Assembly (NCBI RefSeq): GCF_008831285.2
Contig: NW_022205261.1
Location: forward strand, 1 to 40,515
Reading direction: 5' to 3'
Source: Nymphaea colorata
Taxonomy: Eukaryota > Streptophyta > Magnoliopsida > Nymphaeales > Nymphaeaceae
DNA: 40,515 nt
Numbering within the stretch: the stretch's first letter is position 1; each line of letters opens with the position of its first letter. Under the pieces are notes generated by a model that ran no database searches, was not told the DNA's origin, and saw only the letters and a list, made by a program, of their open reading frames with translations. The position numbers were made by a program, and so were the translations under genes. Shown here in pieces: positions 22,569 to 33,234 of the stretch.

Positions 22569-24782
22569 ATGTAACTTTCGAATTCCGAACCTGTCTGGTA
22601 CTTCGTCTTCGGTCCCAAGCAGAAATCTTCGCTAGCTTCTCAGTACGCTCTCGAGCACGGCCTGCAGCACCTGGTGAACCCCTCTGAGACCACTCTCCGC
22701 GAGCACGACAAGAAGGGCCTGCTGATCGAGGCATCGGCCGACCTCTTCCGTTCTGTCTAGAAGTGGAAAAACGAGATCACTGCTGTCTTCCTGCAGGGAG
22801 ATCTGAGCTAGTAGGAGAGGGCGATCAAGCGGGACTACCAGATGATCGGACGGGCGAAAGTGGTCGTCGAGCACAGCTATGCTGCATTCAGAAAGGAACT
22901 GTATCCCCAATTGATCGTGGTCTACGGACCCAGCGAAGTCCTCATCACCTCACTACTGATGAACTACTTCAATTTCATCGGATATCGTCATCTGAATGTC
23001 CCGCTCACCGCCAACCAAATCCTTACTCTGCCCAAAGCTAACAACTACCTTCTGACATCTTTCATCCCGATCCTTTCCTAAGTTTCCATCCTCTAGACTC
23101 ACTTCCACCTCGAAATCGTCCACCTGCGTCACAACAGGACCGAACTCACCGAAAGGTAGGCCTGGTTCGACCAGGAGGCCACCCTCGTCCCCCTCCTCTA
23201 GAAGAAGCCCTACTACCACGCAGTCTCAGGCTACATCAACGACGTCATCGAACAGGTCGGGACGAGCCTGCTCCCGGAGCTGCTCTACGCCAACGTCCAC
23301 GAAAGCAACTAGAGGGAACTGGTCCGGAAGTATGTGGATAGCAACGATGGACTTTTACTCAACATCTTTGAGATCCAGAACGTCCTGCGGCGCAAGCCCA
23401 ACAAGGAGAAAGCGGAAAAGGACAAGGTGCAGCTCCTCGCTGAGGTCCTGTTCCAAAACCTCAACAGAAACGAAGTCGTCCTCACCGACTACCCCTGGAG
23501 TCCCCAATAGTTCGTCCAGTTCGAAACCCACTCCCGCCGCTTCCGTCTCTTCGCGGATTGCGTGCGAGCCGACCACTACCAGTTCAGCAAGAACCTGAAC
23601 GCCCCAATCTACTTCCTCTAGACCTTGCGACGCAAGCAAATCGATCCGGAGCTTCCCTTCGACAGCCAGGTCCGCTCGCCCACCAAGTACCTCCTCATCA
23701 CTGGGGCTGCGTGCGCCGGCAAGACCAGCGCCGCCAAGTTCATCTCCAGCGAGCTGGGATACAGACACATCGAGTACGAGCCTTACCTTGCTGGAATAAA
23801 GGAAAAATTGATCGCTCCTGAAGACGGAGAGGAACTGCCTTTCAGGAAAGTGATTGCCCATTTCGCTTCCCTGGTCTCAGGCAGCGGCAACACTCCGATC
23901 ATCATCGACGGACTGCCCCTCGAAGGCAAAGAGGTGGAGAATTGGACCAAAGCGGTCGGTCCTGCCATCGTCCTCAACCTCAAGGTCGACGAGCGCGAGC
24001 TCATCCGCAGGACTCGGAAGAAAGCCGAGGGAGATTTGAACGCTGAGGTGGGCGAAGAGGAGTTGGCAAAGGCCAAGTAGTCCTTGACTAAGAACGCGGA
24101 GTGGTCTGACGTCTTCTCCAGCAAGAGTCCGCTGTCCACGCTCTACCAGATCGATTTCTCCCAGCAGTTGATCCTGGCCGAGTAGCTGCTGCGTGACATT
24201 TTGAGGCCGAGGGTGTACCTGATCCAGGACAATCCCTCCCTGCTGTACCAGAACTTGTCGATCCGCCACAACTTCGCCTTCTTCAACCTCTACAAGTTCA
24301 GCATCCAGGAGGTGGCCGACTTCGTCAGGAAGGGGACCTTTAGAGATGTTGTCATCTGCAACTATCGGCAAAATCAACAAGATTTGATTTGCAAAGACTT
24401 CTACTGGATCGAGAAGCACATCGGTCCCATCAGGTACCTCGGCGTATGGGGGGCCGAAGACTCCGAGAGCCACGACGAGACGCTCCACCTCTAGAAGCCA
24501 GTGGTCGCCGAGAAGCCAAAGGCGGCCGAGGGCGAGTAGGGCGAGGCTCCTCCCCCGGCGGAGGAATAGGGCGAGAAGAAGAAGGTGTTCAACATATACG
24601 ACCACAGCTGGACCAAGCCGGGCAACCAGAAGAACCTCAGCCAGTGGTTCTTCAAACAGAAACGCAATCCCGCCGTCCACGAGCACACCCAGGCCGACCT
24701 CTCCAGCAAGGGGCTCGCATTCGTTGTGGAACACCTCGGAGCAGGCAGGGACCATCACGTCTACCACCGCATCACCGCATGA
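22569..24782 (+). CDS. Adenylate-kinase-like P-loop protein
   Basis: A 737-aa single-exon frame (Met 22569 to TGA 24780-24782). A Walker A motif GAACAGKTSAAKF lies at residues about 378-390, followed by IIIDGLPLEGKEVENW and LKVDERELIRRTRKKAEGD, which correspond to the NMP-binding/DG-L and the Arg-rich LID entry of adenylate kinases. An N-terminal half of about 370 residues repeats kinase-like features (LIVVYGPSEVLITSLLMNY; EVVLTDYPWSPEEF) with a degraded P-loop. The C-terminus is Pro/Ala/Glu-rich (AEGEEGEAPPPAEEE). Multi-domain adenylate kinases of this kind are common in cilia, where they regenerate ATP; that role is inference. Catalytic competence uncertain. Confidence 0.82.
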
Positions 24783-24899
24783 TCAATACCCATCATACCC
24801 TACATCTCCATCATATACCCCCACATTACATTCCATGATGGTTATCATCATAGGTGTAATGCACTTGTGACTGTGGAGTTGATCCGTGCAATATAATAG

Positions 24900-26653
24900 A
24901 TGTCGAGAAGACAACTTCCAGCCAGGGCCACCCGCGGCGCCAAGCCGCCCAAGAGCGAAGAGGAGGAGAAGCGGGACAACGAACTCTACGCCAAGATGTT
25001 CGGAGCCGACCTCGACGATGACGAGGATTTCATCCTGCGTATGTGTGACCCCACAAAGGCCAGGCCAAGGAGACCGAGAGGAAGGAGAGGACGCTGCGCA
25101 ACCTGCAGAAGTGCAGCTACGCTCGGGGCTACACCTACTGCTTCGACCTCGATTCCTTCGCCAGGCTTCCCGAGCATCCCTCCTACGCCATCGACCAGTC
25201 CAACATCTTCGGCAGCACCTACCTCCAGTAGCAACGCCACTACAGGGAGAGCACTCTCGGAAGCCTGATAAACAGAATCTACTTCGGGCTGCCGCAGACG
25301 GAAAACGAGCAGAGGCGCGGAGAGGGGAAGACCAAGAATGTGTGCCATTTCTATCTGTTTGAAAACGAGGACAAGAAGTACCTCCTGGACCGCATGATCT
25401 ACACCTTCAAGAAAATGCACAAGCACCTTTCCAAGTTCATCAAGAATGGCAAGATAAGGCAATTCGCCCTCCTCAAGAAGGACGCCGAACTGCAGGAAAT
25501 AGTCCAGTCCGAGAGCAGCCTATAGGCCAAGATCTAGGCCCTCTCCAAGAAGATCCAAATCCTCTAGTAGCGCAAGAGGAGCAACGTCAACAACTGGTAC
25601 TACGACGACGAGCTCTTCTTCTCGCATTCCCTCGACCAGCGTCTCCACGAGAGCGTGTAGCTGATGAAGAAAAAAGTCCACTTCTCGAGAGTGCTCGAAC
25701 TGATATACACCAACGAGCTATCACTGCGCAACGCCATCGAGGAAGGCCAAAACGATGCTGCCGTTTTCATCAAAAAGTCACTCACCTTTTACAACTCCGA
25801 TCGGCTGAGCATCACATAGAAATTGGCCAACGTCCTCAACGATACTTACTGCACTCGCATCCTCACCCTCTTGGATGACCAGCCCGCAGTCAATTTCCCA
25901 CTGCAGGTCTTCTACTTCGGCAGCGAGAGAGTGCAGCAGGCCGTCAATGCCATCCTCGCCAATCGGATCCAGATGGAAAGCTAGGCCAACTACTACACTG
26001 CCAAATTCGCATGGAGGAAATTGTTCAAAGCGGAACTGCCCTCGCTTCCACTGCCAAGAGGAGAAAAGCCCAGACAGGAGGAACTGATTTCCCTGGCCAA
26101 GAGGCTGGTCGAATAGGCAAAATATTACTACAAGAAACAACCATACGTCGAGAACGCTTCATACCCCGTCCTGGATGGGTTGTTCAACAGCTAGGAGATG
26201 CTGAACGGAGAGGGAAGAGTGGTCAACGTGTTCCGATGCACTGAGCCAGTATAGATAAACGGAAAGTAGCTTATGCTGATCTGCCTTTACGATTGGCTGT
26301 GCAAGGCCTATTCCTACCTCCTGCCCTTCTCGGAGCACCACCCCGATCTTTCCCAGCTTCTCACTTCCGAGCTCTTCGAGAAGTACATCCACGGCTTCAT
26401 CGAAGCCACCAATTCCCCCACCGTTGGCACCCTCTACTCCAGCCTGCAGATCCTCGCCCAGGTGGTGGCCAGGAGCGAACCGCTGAGCGAGTTCGAGTTC
26501 AAACTGATGTTCCAGTGGCAGGAGGAGGGAGTTGGCTTGCTGTGGAGGGCGCGCAAGGAGGAGGAAGAGGTCTGGGAGACTGAGAAGGAGGAGAATGGGG
26601 AGGAAGAGGAAGGGGATGATGTTCCCACCAAGAAAATCAAGGAAAACGAATGA
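24900..26653 (+). CDS. Hypothetical protein, 577 aa
   Basis: Met 24900, a 20-nt intron at 25039-25058, then an unbroken frame to TGA 26651-26653. The N-terminus is charged (KPPKSEEEEKRDNELYAKMF, then acidic ADLDDDEDF). The body has mixed helical sequence with aromatic stretches (CSYARGYTYCFDLDSF; VCHFYLFENEDKKYLLDRM; LICLYDWLCKAYSYLLPF) and a Glu-rich tail (EEEEVWETEKEENGEEEE). No signal peptide or membrane segment. I do not recognise the family. It is 117 bases downstream of the adenylate-kinase-like gene and the composition resembles axonemal proteins, but this is weak evidence. Confidence 0.8.
25039..25058 (+). other. Intron of 577-aa protein gene, 20 nt
   Basis: GTATGTGTGACC...AAAG; contains a TGA in the upstream frame. 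A at -6. Confidence 0.88.
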
Positions 26654-26831
26654 TTTATACACAGAACTGTCATATTTTTCAAAAATACCCAAATTAACCC
26701 CATCAACAGTATCGTCCAACCAATCCCCTATCCTCTCTCTTGCTCTCGTCCCCATCGAGCCATCCCTTTTCCCCCTGCTGCCAACTTACCATTTCACTTC
26801 CATTTTTGTTTCATAATTGAATGTATAATAA

Positions 26832-28143
26832 ATGATGGATTTGGGCTTAACTCCAAAAGCAGCACAGCGTAGGTAGCGTTTGGCGACCATCCGCAGCACC
26901 CTTTCAGTCCTTCCGATCATCCACCAGACCACCTCCCAACTGGAGCTAAAACTGGAGAAGAATCGCAGCCGAAAACCCAGCGCCATCTTCTCCGACAAGG
27001 AGATGACGCTCTCGAAGGTCTACTCCGACATCGAGTCAGACGAAGAGGAACGCTTCCACTCCCTCTTCAAAGATAAGTACTCCATCGGGGAGAAGATCGG
27101 CGAGGGAGCGCATGGCGTCGTCAGACACTGCATCGAGAAAAAGACCAACTTGGGCTTTGCAGTCAAGACCATCTCCCTGGATAGAGAGCACATCCTCTTC
27201 CTCAAGAAAAATTTCACAGATATTAAAGCCCTCAAGCACGACCACATCATCGGCTACCACGCCCTCTTCTTCGAGATGAAGAACGAGACCTGCCACCTAG
27301 TCATGGACTACCTGCCCTACCCTGACCTGCTCCACATAGAGCGGCCCTCCGAACAGGTACTGCCGGTGATATCCGCAGATGCTGAAATAGCTAATATACC
27401 AACTGCTGTAGACGCTTTCCTATATCCACCTGCACAAGATTTGCCACCGCGACATTAAACCGGAGAACATCCTCTACGATCGGGAAAACCACAGCGTCAA
27501 AGTGATAGATTTCGGCATCAGCAAGAAGTTGATGGACCGGGGAAGAAAGAGATAGATGCTCACACTGACAGGGACACCCTATTACAGGGCTCCTGAGATG
27601 TTCGAGGGAGGAGGCTACGACGAAAGAGTGGACATCTGGGCGCTGGGAGTGACAATGTACAAATTGATGACGGGGGTGACCCCCTTCGAATCGGAATACC
27701 ACAGCTAGACCATCGCCAACATCATCAGGGGGGAAATCGTATTCCCGCCGGAAACCGAAGCCAAGTTTAGCAAGTCCTGCAGGAACCTGGTGCTCAGGTT
27801 CCTCAAGAAGCGGTCCGAGCGACTGACGGCCGAGGAGGCCATGCGCGACATGTGGTTTGTGGACCTGCACAAAAAGCTAGGAGATTTCTAGTTCTAGCTT
27901 TCCCTGTCGGCCAACGTGATGCTGAACAACTTCTCAACCGAGTGGACCAACAACAACAACTCCCTGGTGGGCACCAACCACCTGCACCCGCGCAAGAAGG
28001 AGAAAGAGAAGGGCCACGATAAGCTGATCATCAAGGAGGGAAAGTCCTTCAGGGATATGCTCAGCATCGACGAAGAGGATAGCATGATCTACGGTTGCGA
28101 AGAACCCAAAAAGGCTGTATCGTCCAAAGAAATGCATATTTGA
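26832..28143 (+). CDS. CAMK-like Ser/Thr protein kinase
   Basis: A 22-nt intron (27357-27378) splits a 429-aa protein. Kinase core: [12 protein letters not shown] (about 86), AVKTI Lys (about 111), [14 protein letters not shown] (HRD at 198-200), VIDFGISKK (219-221), [13 protein letters not shown] (APE about 246) and [16 protein letters not shown]. All catalytic residues are present, so it should be active. N-terminal about 80 residues are Ser/Glu-rich; the C-terminal about 80 residues are Asn/Lys-rich ([14 protein letters not shown]) without an obvious calmodulin site or EF-hand. Start at the first Met (26832) after an A+T-rich leader; a second Met follows directly. Confidence 0.94.
27357..27378 (+). 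other. Intron of CAMK-like kinase gene, 22 nt
   Basis: GTACTGCC...CCGCAG; removal joins RPSEQ to MLKELIYQLLQTLSYIH. The only recognised intron that is not 20 nt and lacks A at -6. Confidence 0.8.
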
Positions 28144-28368
28144 TCGTGATCTGCATCTTTTTTAGATGGTGCAAACCCACCCACACACAGAAACATACAT
28201 TTTTCCAACAATAATCATCCATCAAGCCATCCATCATCATCTCCTTGCTATCTGCACCATATCCCTTTCTTATTTTTCCTCCTTTGTTTTCCCTCTTTCC
28301 GTTCTACCATTTTCTATAAACTCCTCCCACCAAGTGCAATTAATAATAAGATATATATCCATACCCGC

Positions 28369-30485
28369 ATGAACGTGACCACCTGGAACGTCATGATCGA
28401 CATCGGCTTCTGGAGCAGGCTAGCCAAGAAAAAGATATAGGAGTACCAGCTTCAGTCCACCCCACAGCCACTCATCGCCAGGTTTAGACTCTCCAACCGA
28501 CCTTAAAAAATATCCATCCTCTCCATCGACGCCTTCAGCTTCGCACACGCCAACTAGGATAAGTCCGGCCCAGTGGATTACAAGGTAGAAGGCACCTTCC
28601 TCAATACGAATACCATCGAGTAGTTTAATGCTGTAGTCCCATAAGAGAAAGAAAGTACCACCCTCCCAATTTAGAATAGCTAATGAAGCTGCAATTATAG
28701 CGATTTTAGCGTGCAGCCAATGGTCAGTAGGTGTCCCACCTCTACTAAATCTTTCTGCTGATTTTCGCCGACCTGAAGAAGCACACCTTTACCTACCAAT
28801 TCTACTCCACCGCCCAACCGTGACCAACTACAAAGTGATAAAGCGGTAGGCCTGTCCTGCCGAATTCTAGATCGACAATACCGGCAAAAGAGTGAAAATC
28901 TCCAACTATCTCAAAAAACTATCAAAGGAAAATAACGTCTTTCCGCAATTCACATCCTCAACGGGGAATACGAACGCTGCTCGATACCGGAATTCATCGA
29001 GAAAGACGGAGAGTACTTTAGTGGTGGTCGATAGCACTAACTTGCCCAACCAGACAGGATACCACACCTCAACTGTCTTGGGATTCTGGCATGGCTGCGA
29101 TAGACAAACAGGATAAAGCCTGAACGTCTATCCTCCATAAAACTCCTTCTGCTGAAGTAATACCTAATCCACAACTTCCCAGGCGAGTACAGCTTGAAGA
29201 CTTCCTAGTTCCTCACCATCGATGCGTCAGCGATCTCATTGGACGCTTTCGAGAACAGGGTGAAGCACAAGAAGGACAGCCAGCAGATCGATCTGAAGTC
29301 CTTCATGGATGAACGCACCCTCGCCAGAGAGGCAGTAGATCTCAACATCAAACTGATGAAGTGGCGACTCCTGCCATCGCTGGACATCCCACGCATCCAG
29401 TCCGCCAAATGCCTACTCTTCGGAGCAGGCACGCTTGGATGCCAGTTGGCTCGCAACCTCATCGGGTGGGGTGTCAAGAACATCACCTTCGTCGACTACT
29501 CCAAGGTAAGCTACTCGAACCCGGTCCGGCAAACTCTCTACGAGTACGAGGATACGATCAACGGAGGAAAGCCGAAGGCTGAGACAGCAGCTGAGAAGTT
29601 GCGAAAGATATACCCATAAATCAACGCAAATGGGTATAGTATCAGCATCCCCATGCCTGGCCACTACGTCCGCACAGAGGAACAAATAAAATAGGCATTT
29701 AAAAACTTGGACATGATCGAAGAGCTCGTGCAAGGGCATGATGTTCTGTTCTTGCTGCTGGATTCGAGAGAAGCTAGATGGCTGCCGACCGTCCTTGCCA
29801 ACAAGTACGATAAGGCTTGCATTACCGTCGGCCTTGGGTTTGACAGTTTCCTCATCGTTCGGCACGGAGTCACTCCAGACAAGTACGACCAGCGTAGATT
29901 TGTATCCATTTAGAACTGCATGGAGAGCGATTGTGCTGCTACTTCTGCAACGATATCGTGACCCCCCAAAACACGATGAAGGATCGCACCTTGGACCAGA
30001 TGTGCACCGTGACCAAGCCGGGACTTTCCTTCCTTTCCTCCGCCTACGCCGCCTAGCTCTTCGTCTCCTTGCTCCACCATCCGCTCAGGCACCACGCTCC
30101 TGCCAACGAGGACCCTTCGAAGCTGGCCACTACCGATCTGGGTAAGCTTCCGCACCACTTGCGTGGCAATTTGGGGGACTTCTAAACATCCATCTTCTAC
30201 GGAAGGGCCTTCGACCAGTGCGTGGCCTGCTCCAAGTTCATCCTCGATTGCTACAACACCGAGCGGGACAATTTCATGCTGAGGGTGCTCAACGACCCCT
30301 CCTTCATCCACGAAGTAACCGGACTCAAGAAGGAATTGGACGAGTACGAAAAAATGGAGAATGGAATCGTGGAAATTTTGGATGACGATTTTGAATTCAT
30401 CACCTCTTAGAGCATCCCGAGCAGCAGCCTTGCCAGCACCGAAGCCAATCTCAGCGAGAGCAATCCTCCTCCCTCCACCCAGTGA
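28369..30485 (+). CDS. ATG7: Autophagy E1-like enzyme ATG7 (several apparent frameshifts)
   Basis: About 699 aa after bridging the breaks, close to human ATG7. N-terminal domain: [15 protein letters not shown] and NTIEEFNAV. C-terminal E1 domain: [23 protein letters not shown]-binding [26 protein letters not shown], then DREARWLPT-type sequence ([11 protein letters not shown]) and the catalytic Cys in [16 protein letters not shown]7 activates Atg8 and Atg12 for autophagosome formation. A 20-nt intron lies at 28655-28674. The frame slips by -1 near 28813-28819, 28940-28944, 29067-29068 and 29934-29939, and by +1 near 29018-29020; with these the length is exactly divisible by three. All catalytic residues are intact, which argues against a dead gene. 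Confidence 0.93.
28655..28674 (+). other. Intron of ATG7 gene, 20 nt
   Basis: GTACCACCCT...TTTAG, bypassing an in-frame TGA just downstream. A at -6. Confidence 0.85.
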
Positions 30486-30561
30486 TGATCTGAATGATTT
30501 AACCCATTATTTATGCGATTTCCCTCCAACGAAGAAACAATAGTAAACAGTATCATTCCCC

Positions 30562-31088
30562 TCACCTTCCTAATTTGCTCCTGAGGACCCCTCCGCCCAT
30601 GATATTCTCCAACTGTTCCACTCTCTCCTCCAGTCCCTGCACTTTCCCGACCAGTTCCTTGTGGCCCTTCGCCAAGCTGTCGAAGATGTTCTGGATGGAT
30701 TCGTACTTGAGCAGGTCCGACCGTTTGGCGATCACCACCTTCTTGCGCAGTTACTTCACCTTTGCCGTCATTAGGCCCTACAATTATTGCAGCCGGCGTT
30801 GCAAGAACTACTCACGCAAAAAATCTATCTACAACTTCAGCTCCTTGATAGCAGCATGATTACCTTGTTGGCAACTTACGCTTCTCTCGATTGCTCGCTG
30901 ATGATGCTGACCGCTTCCCTGAGGGTGTTGAGTCTTCCCCTGGCATTATAGACGCTGTTGAACTCCTTGCGCGGTGGCGGTTTGGCTACTCGGTACAGGG
31001 AGAGCGTGGAGTTGTGAGGCTGCTCCCTGAGGACGAAGGCGGAGGATGAGGAGGAATGCAGGCTCTTCGTGGATTTTTCGTATTTCAT
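30562..31088 (-). CDS. Small coiled-coil protein
   Basis: A 168-aa protein with a 20-nt intron at 30844-30863, from Met 31088 to TGA 30562-30564. Residues 1-60 are Ser/Arg-rich and extended (SLHSSSSSAFVLREQ; VAKPPPRKEF). The remainder is coiled coil (LREAVSIISEQSREA; ELKLEIDFLREEFLQRRLQ; LVGKVQGLEERVEQLENIM). Met 31184 in the same frame would add 32 residues of A+T-rich, hydrophobic sequence and is judged untranslated. It converges with ATG7, with 76 bases between stops. Function unknown. Confidence 0.78.
30844..30863 (-). other. Intron of small coiled-coil gene, 20 nt
   Basis: Reads GTAATCATGC...TCAAG on the minus strand; joins VANK to ELKL. A at -6. Confidence 0.88.
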
Positions 31089-31424
31089 AGAATATAATGC
31101 AGAAAAGAAGACAGCGAAGATAGAATGGTGTGGGTTATAGGAATAAAATAGGTCCATCATGTACTGCAAAGGAGTCATCAGCATAAGCTAGCTCCTTGGA
31201 TACTTGAAGGCTGAAAACGTAGCATATCTTAGCTCAACAAAAAGACACAATAAGGCTAGAGGTGCTTCAAAACTCTGCTTGTAAACTCTTGCTATGAGCT
31301 TGAAAAGGTAAGTAAAACTATTGAGATATTTATAATATTGTTATCTAATAAGTTGATAGGATTGAAGTAATATCAAGTTGTCCCTTATAAAAGAATGGAA
31401 TAATCTAGTATGAAATAATAAAGA
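31089..31424. other. Intergenic region, 336 nt
   Basis: A+T-rich gap between two minus-strand genes. It should hold the 5' leader of the coiled-coil gene and the 3' end of the TPR gene. No ORF with normal composition and no tRNA-like fold seen. Confidence 0.4.
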
Positions 31425-32932
31425 TCAATCGTTGGAAGCAATCCCCTCTATCTTTTTCTTGAATATCTCCAATTTGGGACTGGAGACGGCAGGCATTTCT
31501 GCAGGATGTGATACGCTTTTTCTAGATAGAATTTGCTTCTCTGATGCTCGCCAGTCTCCTGCTTGAGCACCCCGACCAATTCCAGCACCTAGGCATGTTC
31601 CTGCTCGTTGCTGCTGGTCTTCTTGATGATGTTCAAGGCGTAGTGGTAGTGATTCTACGCCAGTTCGAATTTCCCCTGGAAGAAGAGCAATTTCCCGCAT
31701 TTGATGTAATACCTTATCTTGATGATGGGCTCCACCGTGCTCTCCCACTCCTCGATGATGGTTGCAATGTTCCCCAAGATCTGCTCGCACTGCATCAAGT
31801 TCTTCAGCTTCAGGTTGCAATCGAAGAGGTGAAGGTAGGTCTGCAGCAAATTCACCCTTGATTTTTTGTCACCCTCTGCTCGCTTTATGTTGAAAGCCAT
31901 CAGGAAGCATCGTTCGGCCTCGATGAAATAGCCAATCTCAAGATAGAGCACCCGAGATTGGTGATGCAGTTGGCATAGTCCAAACATTTCTTATTCTTGC
32001 GGTACTTGTTGAGGGCATGCGAATAGGCAGTGATGGCTTTGTTCCACTCTCCAATCTCAAGTAGCAACGACCCAGCCTGCAGTATATGTCTGCGATCTCC
32101 AGGGCCAGCATCAGCGGATTCACCGTCACCTTGCTGATCACTTGGGAGTAGTTGGTGGCGGCACGCTAGAACTCCATCTTGGTCTACTTGCAATACCCCA
32201 TCAACAACTCCACTTGGTCTCCGCCCTCACGTTGATGAAACTGTGCTTCTACTTGAACTTGTACAGGAAGTCCTACAGCTCCTCCATCCTGTTCTGCTAG
32301 ATGAACTCCAAGGCCTGGTTCAAGTAGTTTTATATCAGGAAGCCGCCATCAGAGCCGTCGCCCTCCTATGAATCGTCATCGGAGTTTTCAGTCTCCATCT
32401 CAAGGTTGTTGACCTTGCAGGAGTACATTTCGGATTCCGCAGCAGAGTCCTAAATCTTCAGTTCTGAGTGGTTGGCGATGTTGAGTTCGGTATTATTTTC
32501 GGTTTGGGTGTAGATAGAGTTTTTGACTGTTTTTTTCTGGCCCTGGTTCTAGCTGGTGGGACTATTCTATTTTTCGTCTTTCTTTTTGAAGCGTATCTTG
32601 GTGGCCATTCTTGGGACTGGGTTGACCTATACTGTTTTATTGCTTTTGAAGGATTGGCGGCTGCTCATCTTCTCGTCGAGACTGATATACGATTCCGAGA
32701 CGTCCTGGTTCAGGATCATGAGATTGTCATTGAATCCCACTGTGTTGCTTTTCTTTGCTTATAGTTTGGGATCCTGCTGGAGCTATCCGGAGGAACTGGT
32801 CTCTGCTGACTCCTTGACGATCACTGTGATGTCGTAATCCTTTGAGGTTTGGCACTTGGAGGAGAGGCTTTGGAAGAGGGAGTTTAGACTGTTCTTCAGA
32901 GAACTCAGCTTTATTATCTATGTTTAGAACAT
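31425..32932 (-). CDS. TPR-repeat protein (four apparent frameshifts)
   Basis: About 503 aa when four -1 slips are bridged, at plus-strand CCC 32224-32226, CCC 32071-32073, CCC 31951-31953 and GGG 31476-31478; every one is repaired by a fourth G/C and the total then divides by three. Bridged sequence shows TPR helices: LALEIADIYCRLGSLLLEIG, WNKAITAYSHALNKYRK, DYANCITNLGVLYLEIGYF, AERCFLMAFNIKRAEGD and QNHYHYALNIIKK. The N-terminal 200 residues are acidic, Ser/Asn/Lys-rich and disordered-looking. TPR proteins are adaptor scaffolds, often in ciliary transport or chaperone complexes; partner unknown. Met 32932 lies in a strongly A+T-rich leader. Confidence 0.82.
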
Positions 32933-33234
32933 TTATTATTATTCGTGGAAATTCCCATAAAGGTTATTAATATTCCATCAGGTTTGGAAAAAAAGATCAA
33001 ATCTTGGAACTGGGTGGAATTACAAGGGGAGTAGCCTTGCCTTGATATGAAAATGGGATGAAAATGAAGATAATTATGTGATTTCTATGCCTTTTTCCAA
33101 AAATATTAAAAGAAATTCCCATTTTTCATCATCACAGTCATCACAATTCCACTTTTTCCCCTCAGACTGATGCCGGCCAAGCTAATCCTGCCAAGGGGTG
33201 ATTGAATATCAATGAACATAATGTATAATTATCA
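32933..33234. other. Intergenic region, 302 nt
   Basis: Gap between the TPR gene start and the end of the large membrane gene, both on the minus strand. It is A+T-rich near both edges. Nothing recognisable inside. Confidence 0.4.
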
